In this document: in pieces, positions 1 to 7,234 of the stretch
Layout of the letters: every line of letters begins with the position of its first letter
How positions within the stretch are numbered: the stretch's first letter is position 1
Origin: Theodoxus fluviatilis
Lineage: Eukaryota > Mollusca > Gastropoda > Cycloneritida > Neritidae
Length of the DNA stretch: 12,500 bases
NCBI GenBank assembly: GCA_034096865.1
Contig: JAWQFJ010001201.1
Coordinates: 22,501-35,000 of the forward strand
Direction of reading: 5' to 3'
Notes under the pieces: generated by a model
Database searches by the model: none
What the model was told of the DNA's origin: nothing
The model's input: the letters and a program-made list of their open reading frames with translations, nothing else
Position numbers and translations under genes: made by a program

Positions 1-91
1 ACACATACGAACAGACACACAGACCCAAAGACACACAAACACACAGACACACAGACAGACACACAGACAGAGAGGGAGGAGGGGGGGGGGG
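1..91. repeat. CA / CAGA microsatellite ending in a G run
   Basis: Degenerate ACAC and ACAGAC units run over about 70 bases, then a GAGGGAGGA step leads into an uninterrupted run of G around 80-90. The array is probably cut by the window edge. It has no coding content. Confidence 0.9.
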
Positions 92-1300
92 AGCTGTTAT
101 CAAAACGTGTAGTTATTAATTTAATTGTGCTTAGAGTTCTTCAATGCTGTAAGGTATTTCTGGTCTGCAGAAAATCCAATTTGCGGAGACTAGTGTTGAG
201 ATAAGTTGCTTTGTGTCTTTCTGCTTGATTTCCCCCATCCAATAAAGCAAGACATTTCTCCGCGGAAGCAAATATCTTTCTGGACTCCTGGAAAACAAAT
301 CTTGAGTGAAAAGTGTTACCAAACACTACATTTTTGGCGCGGTCTACGAAACCTGTGCCTGCTAATGTTCTACAGAAATCTCATGGTGCCCATTGTAAGG
401 ACACCAGGACTCCATTGGTACGCATGCACCTGGGAGAAAAATGGTTTCAAGTCTTTCAGGTGTATTGGTCCTTTCCAATAGAGTCAAACATTTATTACGC
501 TTAGACCATAGACTCATGTGTTACACTGACTCGTGGCAAAAATAAACTAAGGGTTGAAGTTGGATCAAATTCATTAGGTGCCGACTCAATTACGTAGTCT
601 CAGACAAGTAAAGTTTCTATGCAACATTCGGGCCACGACATCTAAATGAAGCACTGAGAGCCTACATGTACTGCAGACGTAAACTTTATACTGGTTTGAT
701 AAAAATCCACCAGCAAGGGTCTTATTATTCACACGCAGACAATGGAAGCAAAAAGCGAAGTTAAACAAGATTTCTTACAAAGCAGCTTTGTTAACGCCGC
801 ACAACATCTTTAGGCCAGAGCATTCGGTGTACTTGAACAAATAATCCTGATTGCAAATTTAAATAGACATGGTCTTCAGGAAACTATTAAAACGCAGTGG
901 AGGGCAAGAGATCCAAACTTTGATCTTGTGTATTGTTTCCCAGAAGTCTTGACAGTGGAAAACACATGAAAAAATATCAGGACGTACTGACCCCAAAGTA
1001 TATCAACTATGAGACATAATTCTTTTGATGCCCTTTTCTTGAATACCGTATTGTAGTAAAAGCTAAGATTTTAGGCTTTGGTGTGGAAAGCGATGCTGTA
1101 CATTTTACAGGTGCATTTTAAGCTAACGACGGAGAAGCAGAGGATATATATTGTTAATGGATGCATTCTAACCTTCCTCGATAAAAGCCAAACCGCCGAC
1201 TCTGATTCACTCTGGCTCTATCTATATTTTAAAAACTACCTCAGACAAAGATCTTCCAAAACCTTTCAGCTTTATCGACTCCAGCCATTAACACTGGTCA
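92..1300. other. AT-rich non-coding stretch, nothing recognised
   Basis: Only short open frames (at most about 110 codons) occur, on both strands and overlapping each other. None shows a recognisable domain or composition unlike its surroundings. No tRNA-like box, terminal repeat or long tandem array was seen. It is best read as intergenic or intronic. Confidence 0.6.
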
Positions 1301-1317
1301 TGTCTTCTCTCCACAGG

Positions 1318-1530
1318 AAGCCCACGCCACGCATCTCCAGGAAGAGCAGACTCCAGCAAGACTGCAGAACAGGAAGGGAGAAGACAAGGAGCAGTGAAGG
1401 AGGACCGTAAATCACCGGCAAGTGGCGTGTCAATTTCCCAGCGGAAAAAGGAGAGGAGTCAGGAGGGCGGGATGGATGCCAGGACCCCAGGGACCGGGGT
1501 CCGACGCCCCCAGGAAAGCTAATTGGGGTC
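1318..1530 (+). CDS. Candidate last coding exon, unknown protein
   Basis: A pyrimidine-rich tract ending in CTCTCCACAG (about 1308-1317) is a good splice acceptor. One frame after it, entered two bases into the exon, stays open for roughly 70 codons to a TAA near 1528-1530. The other two frames stop earlier. The predicted peptide is rich in Ser, Arg, Lys, Glu and Gly and looks disordered; it begins SPRHASPGRADSSK. The segment is visibly more GC-rich than its flanks, which supports coding or a CpG-like patch. I recognise no family. The host gene, if real, would lie upstream of or outside the window. Alternatives are an exon on the opposite strand or a fortuitous open frame. No polyA signal lies just downstream, so even as an exon this end is uncertain. 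Confidence 0.25.
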
Positions 1531-2183
1531 AGTGTCGTAAATATGCGACCCTTCCCCCATCACTCAGTCCCAGGCTCCTGGTCTTGGTTCCACGAAAGCC
1601 GGCTGCTCCTCCGTGAGTCCCGCCCATGGCCGCCCTGGAAGCTGCCTGGAATATTGAGGCACTCCTCGTCACGATGTATGGGAGTTCCTTGGCAGCGTCG
1701 TCTTGTTTTTATTACAGAATAATGAAGATGGCAATGTTTCGACAAGGCGAATAAAGGCAATATCAACTTGAAACATCAAAATGGTCTTTTGAAGACTCGT
1801 AGTATTGTTGTTGCTGCTGTTGTTGTTGACCAATTTGCTATGAAATATATTTGACGCACGTGCATGCATTTGGAGAAAAAAAGCATTTCTTCAGGAGATT
1901 GTTTCATGAGCAACTTCTAACACTATTTCCCCTTAGTGTACATGGTCCGTGACATACATGTACATGTAGGCACATCCGGATCCTCGTGTCATGCATACCT
2001 GGTGTTTGGGTTCTACCGAGAAGGACGGTGAGCCAGTCGAGTTGCTGCATCAACGAAGAAGTGATGGGTGGGATAAATCTTATAACGCTCGCTGCCTGCA
2101 ATAGCCAGCAGTCTATTTGCCGGCGAACATGCAGCGACACAGCCACCAATCAGCCAATGAGAACAGAGCTCCGGGAAGCAACT
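1531..2183. other. Non-coding stretch with a short TTG-type repeat
   Basis: No gene was recognised. The first 100 bases stay GC-rich. A short imperfect TTG/CTG trinucleotide run lies at about 1804-1828, and a small ACATGTACATGT palindrome lies near 1957. Open frames here are short and overlap on both strands. Confidence 0.5.
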
Positions 2184-2246
2184 ATAGAGTTACATGAAAA
2201 TAGCCACGTAGTATAATAGAGTTACATGAAAGTAGCCACGTAGTAT
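2184..2246 (+). repeat. 32-bp tandem duplication (two copies)
   Basis: The unit beginning ATAGAGTTACATGAA and ending in CCACGTAGTAT occurs at 2184-2215 and again at 2216-2246. One internal base differs (AAAAT versus AAAGT). It is a recent local duplication with no other feature attached. Confidence 0.9.
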
Positions 2247-2707
2247 CATCAAAGACCATACATTACTGAGACCGCGCTCTCGGCTATTTTTGCACTATGC
2301 GGAGCGAGGTACGGATTTTGAGTTACGTCCCCGTTTTCGCGTGTCTTTCGACGCTAGCGAGAATAGCAACGAGTAGGAGTCTGCAACCTTCGGCAGCTTG
2401 CTTTCCTCATTCTGCAAACTACATGATACATAAAGCATGCAGCAGAGGATACTTGCAAAGAATTCACTTACCTCAACGTATGAAAGAGGGTAGGTTTCCG
2501 AAACTAGGGATGCAGACGAATCCAGAATGCACTCGATCAATGTCTATCCTGCTGTACTCGCGGTACTGAAGGGCAGGGTAAGGAAAAGTGAATACCAATG
2601 TCTTTCCACACGTTGCATTGTCTTCGTCATTACAGTATTTAACAAATTCAGCATTTTTAACAACAGTATTTTCTCCTGAGGTACAACAGTGAAAGAAATC
2701 TTGTGCG
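2247..2707. other. Non-coding stretch downstream of the transposase relic
   Basis: No recognisable gene. On the minus strand a consensus-like splice donor, GAG followed by GTAAGT, lies near 2474. A short open frame (starting at 2540, minus) runs into it, so it could be a small exon, but nothing identifies it. There is no clear AATAAA on the minus strand just beyond the transposase stop codon, and I could not find a terminal inverted repeat for the P-like element here. Confidence 0.35.
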
Positions 2708-3180
2708 TCACAGATTACGAAGTTTGATGATTTTTCTGTTCTTCTCGCGTGTATGCGCGAAAGAGGTAGTGCAGTCCTTGAGAGTTGACTTCATGCGTTC
2801 ATGGATGAATGTTCTCACGATGCAAGGCCTCAGCTTGCAAGTTCCTCCTGGGCATTCAAGAGTGAGTTTATTTCCGAGGAGAGAAACAAGTCGAGATTTC
2901 ACTATGTCCGAGTGAAGTACACTCTCAACGTTTTTGCTGTACACCTCTTCCATCATCTCCACTGCGCGTGACAGATCATCACTTGGTACTGTGAGACCTT
3001 TTCCTGCAGCGTGATTGTATTCTTTGAATAGAAGAAGGAGCTCGTTGTTGGTGCCCGTCGAAAACCCTGACAACGACTGTTGGTTTGATGCACACAGACT
3101 TGGCGTGATCTTCTTCGCGATATACCCTGATATGCACGTCAAGGCACACTTTTCTGCAATTTTGATTTGCAGATGCCAGG
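2708..3180 (-). pseudogene. P-element-type transposase C terminus, in a shifted frame
   Basis: In the frame different from the middle region, the sequence reads IAEKCALTCISGYIAKKI, the Gly-Tyr-Ile-Ala-Lys-Lys motif found near the end of P-element-like transposases. KGLTVPSDDLSRAVEMMEE follows, matching the family's GL-x-VPS segment, and the frame ends in a basic stretch, REKNRKIIKLRNL, before TGA at 2710-2708. Upstream, the middle-region frame runs on past this point with unrelated residues (VCLDVHIRVYREEDH), so a one- or two-base indel near 3165-3185 best explains the switch. A tiny intron cannot be excluded, but no good splice signals were seen there. The C terminus itself looks complete. 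Confidence 0.8.
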
Positions 3181-4085
3181 GTTGTGATGTCATTTTGATG
3201 GTCAGTGCCATCCTTGTGGTCTTGTTTGAGCTGCATTGGCTCCTGAGGAATGGCTTCATTTAGAGTGACGTAGTTCTCAGTTGTCATCAAAGTTTTCAGG
3301 TTGATCAAGAATTTCGCCGAGTCCTCACCACAGTTGCTCCCGTCACTGTGAGTGAATATTTGATCCACCATGACCTGGCGCAAAATCTTTCTCAGCTGGC
3401 CTGCATAGGGGTTGTCCACACGTCCTAGATTTCCTCTGATTCTGGAGAAGAGGTTCTCAAGGCAGTCCTGGTTTAGTATATCTGTCAAGAGAAACTTGAA
3501 CGCATGATGTTCATGAAGGTCTTCCCAGAGGGAGAGCAGAGCGCGGACTGCCATCTTCCACCCGGTCAGACAAGGCAAGGAGCGAGATGAATTGGACTCC
3601 ACCACTTCAAGCCAGTTCAGGGTCTCGCGAAGAAAAGCATGGTGCCCTGACTTCTCTGAAATTGCATGGCCCATTGATTGCATGGACTTGATGTTTCCGC
3701 TGTTGAAAACATTGAAGAGTTTGTGAAACTGTTCAGTGAAGTAGGCCGTTTGTCTGACGTCGTCTGGCAGCACTTGCAGCTGCACAAGTACGGACATGGC
3801 AGCTGCAACAGAGTGGGACAGCACTTGGGCGGCGTACCTGACTCGCAAAGCCGAAAATGGGGGAAGATGAACGAGTTTTTCGGTAAGTTTCGGTGCCAAA
3901 CGAACACTATTCTGCTTGTCAATATTGTATAGCCTCTCAATGTGGCTCCATGAAATTGTGACGCTATTGAGGACAAAACCTTTGTTCTTGAGGTTGTTTC
4001 TGACGTTTTTCAGGAGATGAGGAGGGTCATAGATGACATGCCGCTTCTTTTTCTTGTGCTGAATGTAGGGATGGTGCTCAGTCAC
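3165..4085 (-). pseudogene. P-element-type transposase, middle region (RNase H-like second half and insertion domain)
   Basis: Coding similarity resumes right at the GT array with HHPYIQH, then [18 protein letters not shown], the hallmark DPPHLLK motif of P-element-like transposases; its Asp is probably the second catalytic acid of the RNase H fold. Further on are [43 protein letters not shown]-like text (here YFTEQFHKLFNVFNS), LTGWKMAVRALLSLW, and QDCLENLFSRIRG, whose Glu is likely the third catalytic acid. NPYAGQLRKILRQVM follows, also typical. The frame is open from an ATG at 4286, but the first 65 or so residues are Thr-His repeats encoded by the microsatellite and are not transposase. 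The first catalytic Asp and everything between the linker and DPPHLLK are missing. Near 3165-3185 the frame must shift to continue into the C terminus. Confidence 0.85.
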
Positions 4086-4219
4086 GTGTGTGTGTGTGTG
4101 TGTGCGCGCGCGCGCGTGCATGTATGTATGTGTGTGTCTGTGTGTGTATGTTTGCGTGTGTGCGCATGCATGTGTGCGCATGCATGTGTGTGTGAGTGTG
4201 TGTTTGTGTGTGTGTGTGT
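4086..4219 (+). repeat. GT / GCGC / GCATGT microsatellite inside the transposase
   Basis: This is a nearly pure alternating purine-pyrimidine tract: GT, then GCGCGCGC, then GTATGT and GCATGCATGT variants, then GT again. It abuts the transposase coding remnant on its low-coordinate side. Such sequence can adopt Z-DNA under supercoiling. Confidence 0.95.
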
Positions 4220-4303
4220 AAGTTAGCTTACTGGGGCTAGCCGGGCCAAGGGAAGCAAGATGACACCATGAAAGTTTGTCAAACATTGCTGAAAAGCCAC
4301 GCT

Positions 4304-4555
4304 ATTCAAGTTGAAAGGAATTATACTCACACAAGAACACGCGCATTCAGGTTGAAAGGAATTATGCACACACATGCACACGCGCATTCATGCTGAAAGG
4401 AATTACACACTCACATATGCACACGTGTATTCAGGTTGAAAGGAATAATACACACACATGCACACAAGCATTCAAGCTGAAAGGAATTATACACACACAC
4501 ACATGCACACAAGCATTCAAGCTGAAAGGAATTATACACACACATGCACACGCGC
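4304..4555 (+). repeat. Minisatellite, six units of 41-45 bp, composite with CA repeat
   Basis: Each unit starts ATTCA(A/G/T)G(C/T)TGAAAGGAATTA and ends in a variable CA-rich part. Units begin at 4304, 4345, 4386, 4429, 4470 and 4515. The length varies (41 to 45) through the number of CA steps. The array sits in the gap of the broken transposase, between the THAP linker and the DPPHLLK segment. The last unit runs into GCGCGTGCGCATGCGC, next to the linker remnant. Confidence 0.95.
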
Positions 4556-4569
4556 GTGCGCATGCGCTG

Positions 4570-5124
4570 ACACCAAAGCTACAGACTGTCGCCAAAGACC
4601 AAATATGACGTTTTGCTTGCTGCGATACAGTTTGTTTCTCACAGCTCTCACCATCTTTTCGAGATAGTTTTCCTTTCCCGATGAACTGGTGGAAGGCAGA
4701 CTGCACGGAAGGGCATCGCAAGGTAGGCTCAACTCGTCAGCATTTTCTTCTTTTGTGTTGGAGTCAGAGCCTGTGTCAGGAAGGGAAAATCTTTCCCGAG
4801 GGTATGGTCTTTTATTTGTAACTTTGGGCGGCGGGTTAGGCACATCAAAAATAGTTGGAATAGCATTCCAGACCAGTCTATCTTTTTCAGCTGGACGGAT
4901 GAATTGATTTGGTTCAAAGTGGTCACTGCGCAGGACAAGACCAGCAGTAGACAGATGAGCGTCACTTTCCCTCTTCAAATCTTGACGTCTTGAATTTTGC
5001 ACCCATTTGCTATATTTTGTCTCGTCTCGGGGGAAGCGGAAAACAGATTATCCACGACAGCCGTATTTGGCATTTGAACACGATATACAGCGCAGTTTTC
5101 TCCTCCGTGCCTTCGTCGCTTCAT
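4570..5124 (-). pseudogene. THAP DNA-binding domain and linker of the broken transposase
   Basis: THAP domains are C2CH zinc fingers (Cys-x2-4-Cys-x35-50-Cys-x2-His) that bind the transposon ends. One minus frame reads RCISCSN (Cys-x2-Cys, about 5089-5078), then SVFRFPRDE, KYSKWVQN with the conserved Trp, LVLRSDHF, and finally WNAIPTIF with the conserved Pro. The second Cys to the LVLRSDHF position has 49 residues between, within the family range. An in-frame TAA at 5050-5048 breaks the domain between the Cys pair and the FRFP motif. The third zinc ligand is Arg (CGC) where Cys (TGC) is expected, a single transition. The only ATG (5124-5122) lies in another frame, reading MKRRRHGGENCAVY; a one-base shift would join it to CSNAKYG, giving Cys-x4-Cys as in THAP9. 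The linker is charged, with a Ser-rich stretch and EKMVRAVRNKLYRS, and fades into CA repeats. Confidence 0.8.
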
Positions 5125-5560
5125 TTTCAGCTATGAGAGAATGAAAGCGTCGATTCTAATTCCAGCTAGAAACACCACAGTGTTCAGAGTTATGCGAGGA
5201 AAAGCTTTCGAACCTATTGACGCCAGTCACTCTTTCTAATGGGAGACCCAAAATGCCATCGCAGCTATAGGCCTATAGGCCTGTATGCTGCTCGATCGCC
5301 TGCTGCTCAGCGCGCAGATCATAATTATGCGTTCGGTGTTTATTTCTTTATTAAGGCCAGCTTGTTAGGGACGTGCTTTTCCATGGAGAAAATTGTGTTT
5401 AGATCGTTTTGGAGAGATATAGTTTACTGACCCTTTTCCCAGCTTTAGTGTGGGAATTTTCATTTTAGTGTTTACACTCGCTTCTTCACGCACTCGGCTA
5501 ATTAGTGTTCATGATTACAAACTACGGAACAAACGGTTTCTCACATACATATCGCTCTCA
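5125..5560. other. Non-coding stretch upstream of the transposase relic
   Basis: This should contain the promoter side of the P-like element if any survives. No terminal inverted repeat matching the 2550-2700 region was found by eye. A small TATAGGCCTATAGGCCTGTA motif lies at about 5264-5284. It shares AGGCCTGTA with the centre of the downstream palindrome, which may be chance. No gene was recognised. Confidence 0.4.
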
Positions 5561-5568
5561 AGAAATAC

Positions 5569-5575
5569 TATAAAA
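5569..5575 (+). promoter_or_regulatory. TATA-like box
   Basis: TATAAAA in the context ACTATAAAAACCC is a good TATA match, about 20-30 bases ahead of an open frame. No other core promoter element is evident, and such matches are common by chance in AT-rich DNA. Confidence 0.15.
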
Positions 5576-5589
5576 ACCCTTGTACGCAC

Positions 5590-5797
5590 TTGCATTCTGC
5601 TATTCATACACTAAACTTTATTCCTCACGCACGTGGCATAGATACAACTCGCACAAGCGCTCCGGGGGAACCACGCGAAAACGGGGAGATCACTCTGTCG
5701 GAAATATCGCTAAAATCAGCCGAGTGCGCGGTCTTAGTAATGTATGGTCTTTGGTATCATGTAGCTCCATGGGACCAAATCGTGGAAGTGAGGCTTT
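5590..5797 (+). other. Possible coding fragment interrupted by the palindromic element
   Basis: One frame is open from 5590 to 5916 and has no ATG at its beginning. Up to 5797, before the mobile element, it reads like ordinary protein: GEPRENGEITLSEISL, then AVLVMYGLWYHVAPWD. From 5798 on it is translated mobile-element repeat and cannot be original coding sequence. No family is recognised and no splice acceptor stands out, so this may be chance. If real, it is an exon truncated by the insertion. Confidence 0.15.
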
Positions 5798-5863
5798 GTA
5801 GCAGCCAAAAGTTACTCCCGGCCAAAAGTTACTCCGGAAGTCATCGCAGAGTTATCTGCTCGG
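5798..5863 (+). repeat. Terminal repeat of copy A, outer end, with internal 17-bp duplication
   Basis: The 66-bp repeat contains two tandem 17-mers, GCCAAAAGTTACTCCCG (5804-5820) and GCCAAAAGTTACTCCGG (5821-5837). GAAGTCATCGCAGAG and TTATCTGCTCGG follow. Repeated subterminal motifs like this often serve as transposase-binding sites in DNA transposons; that role is inferred. Confidence 0.85.
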
Positions 5864-5913
5864 GACGTGCTGAGAATTCCACTCTAAAAAGAGACGGCAC
5901 CCGCCACTCCGCC

Positions 5914-6255
5914 TGACTGACTTTGCACGCCCGGTGAGTTATGCTAAGATCCGGCCGCGTAAATATATCTGCGTTTTGTGACAAACGTCTTTCTCGGCGG
6001 TACTGTACTCCATGCACCTTAACGGTGCGCGTGATTCGGCTGTAATCTTAAGCTAAACGACGTTTATTGGCGCTGCTGAAATGGTCGAAGTCGGAAACAT
6101 TCGGAACGTCGTTTAGCTTAAGATTACACCCGAATCACGCGCACCGTTAAGGTGCATGGAGTACAGTACCGCCGAGAAAGACGTTTGTCACAAAACGCAG
6201 ATATATTTACGCGGCCGGATCTTAGCATAACTCCCCGGGCGTGCCAAGTCAGTCA
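5914..6255. repeat. Foldback 1: 151-bp arms, 40-bp loop
   Basis: The arms are 5914-6064 and 6105-6255, both starting TGACTGACTT from outside. By eye they differ at 3 of 151 positions and have no gap. The loop (6065-6104) starts TATTGGCGCTGCTGAAATGG. A transcript would fold into one long, nearly perfect hairpin. No coding sequence is inside. Confidence 0.93.
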
Positions 6256-6495
6256 ACGGTCGCGTTTTATAAAACCAGACTACAAATAGACTACAGGGAG
6301 GTGACTCCCATATCATTTCCGGCAGCGGAGACGGCTTTGCACGGGGAAAAACGTTTTTGAACTCTAAATTATGTGTAAAAACTACACAAATGCACCAAAA
6401 ACACAAAAACTCGTAAAGAAACTAATGCGTCGTTTGTCGGGATATATTCCATGCAAAGAACAGGTGCAGGAGCGGTAAATAGCATAAAGAAAAAG

Positions 6496-6561
6496 CCGAG
6501 CAGATAACTCTGCGATGACTTCCGGAGTAACTTTTGGCCGGGAGTAACTTTTGGCTGCTAC
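6496..6561 (-). repeat. Terminal repeat of copy A, inner end
   Basis: By eye this is an exact reverse complement of 5798-5863, including both 17-bp units. It lies 6 bp (AGGCCT) from the terminal repeat of copy B. Confidence 0.85.
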
Positions 6562-6567
6562 AGGCCT

Positions 6568-6633
6568 GTATCGACGAAAAGTTACCCCCGACGAAAAGTT
6601 ACTCCGGAAGCCATTGCAGAGTTATCTGCTTGG
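6568..6633 (+). repeat. Terminal repeat of copy B, inner end
   Basis: It begins GTATCGACGAAAAGTTACCC and keeps the same architecture. Its two tandem units start GACGAAAAGTTAC rather than GCCAAAAGTTAC. The outer terminal repeat of copy B is absent. Confidence 0.85.
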
Positions 6634-6873
6634 TTCTCTCTTTATGCGATTTACCGCTACTGCACGTGTTCTTCGCATGGAATATATCCCGACAAACGAC
6701 GCATTATTTGCTTAACGATTTTTTTGTGTTTTTGGTGCATTTGTGTAGTTTAACACATAATGTAGCGTTCAAAAAAGTTTGTCCCCGTGCAAAGCCGTCT
6801 CCCCTGCCCTAAATAATATGGGAGTCACCTCCCTGTAGTCTATTTTTAGTCTGGTTTTATAAAACGCGACCGT

Positions 6874-7215
6874 TGACTGACTTCGCACGCCCGGGGAGTT
6901 ATGCTAAGATCCGGCCGCGTTAATGTATCTGCGTTTTGTGACAAACGTCTTTCTCGGCGGTACTGTACTCCATGCACCTTAACGGTCCACGTGATTCGGG
7001 TGTAATCTTAAGCTAAACGACGTTCCGAATGTTTCCGACTTCGACCATTTCAGCAGCGCCGATAAACGTCGCTTAGCTTAATATTACACCCGAATCACGC
7101 GGACTGTTATGGCGCATGGAGTACAGTACCGCCGAGCAAGACGTTTGTCACAAAACGCAGATATATTAACGCGGCCGGATCTTAGCATAACTCCCCGGGC
7201 GTGCGAAGTCAGTCA
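6874..7215. repeat. Foldback 2: 151-bp arms, loop inverted relative to foldback 1
   Basis: The arms are 6874-7024 and 7065-7215, with about 8 mismatches by eye and no gap. The loop is the reverse complement of loop 1, as expected if the whole of copy B is inverted. Confidence 0.93.
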
Positions 7216-7234
7216 GGCGGAGTGGCGGGTGCCG

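Larger units (their letters stand above)
2708..5124 (-). mobile_element. Decayed P-element / THAP9-like DNA transposon, coding remnant
   Basis: Read on the minus strand, the order is: THAP zinc-finger domain (about 5124-4830), basic linker (to about 4570), a simple-sequence block (about 4570-4086), the middle and C-terminal parts of a P-element-type transposase (about 4085-2711), and a TGA stop at 2710-2708. The order matches P-element and THAP9 transposases. A stop codon, a missing zinc ligand, a frameshift and the loss of an internal catalytic segment show that it is not functional. Terminal inverted repeats and target duplications were not found by eye, so the true element ends are unknown and probably lie outside these coordinates. 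A broken THAP9-like host gene is a less likely alternative. Confidence 0.8.
5798..6561. mobile_element. Unclassified inverted-repeat element, copy A (764 bp, non-coding)
   Basis: It is bounded by 66-bp inverted repeats at 5798-5863 and 6496-6561. These start GTAGCAGCCAAAAGTTACTC and are identical to each other by eye. Inside, from the left, are a 50-bp stretch, a 342-bp foldback (5914-6255), and about 240 bp of unique sequence that recurs inverted in copy B. There is no transposase frame, so it is non-autonomous (MITE or foldback type). A TA dinucleotide lies just inside each outer G/C, but no convincing target-site duplication can be read, partly because copy B begins only 6 bp away. The superfamily is unknown to me. 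Confidence 0.75.
5895..7234. repeat. 1,340-bp palindrome formed by copies A and B
   Basis: The left arm is 5895-6564 and the right arm 6565-7234, with no loop: the centre is TACAGGCCTGTA at 6559-6570. The outer ends are CGGCACCCGCCACTCCGCC on the left and its reverse complement on the right. Arm identity is roughly 90-95% by eye. Each arm contains a second, complete palindrome. Confidence 0.9.
6568..7234. mobile_element. Same element, copy B, inverted, diverged and truncated
   Basis: This is the reverse complement of copy A from its inner end outward: a 66-bp terminal repeat variant (6568-6633, about 10 differences from copy A's), the 240-bp unique part (6634-6873, roughly 90% alike by eye), a foldback (6874-7215), and 19 bp of the part beyond it. 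At 7234 the match stops, so the last 96 bp or so, including the outer terminal repeat, are missing. Paired positions in A and B add up to 13129 along the whole length, so indels are nearly absent or balanced. Copy B is more decayed than A: its foldback arms differ at 8 sites, against 3 in A. Confidence 0.75.

Noticed and set aside
4084..4286. ATG at 4286 (minus) as the start of a 435-residue transposase
   Set aside because: The first 65 or so residues come from the GT array (Thr-His repeats). Family similarity begins only at HHPYIQH, so this is not a natural start.
5200..5215. tRNA-like T-box at TTTCGAACC
   Set aside because: No matching A-box or cloverleaf upstream.
5590..5916. A 108-codon gene
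   Set aside because: No ATG start, and the last third is mobile-element terminal repeat and foldback flank.
6188..6812. Frames inside the palindrome (6188-6406 minus, 6534-6812 plus)
   Set aside because: The two frames are near mirror images of the same inverted sequence, with no domain; they are shadows of the repeat.
5895..7234. Assembly artefact from a missed adapter producing a false palindrome
   Set aside because: The arms differ by several percent with scattered substitutions. A technical fold-back copy would be identical or show random read errors only. Long reads remain the proper test.
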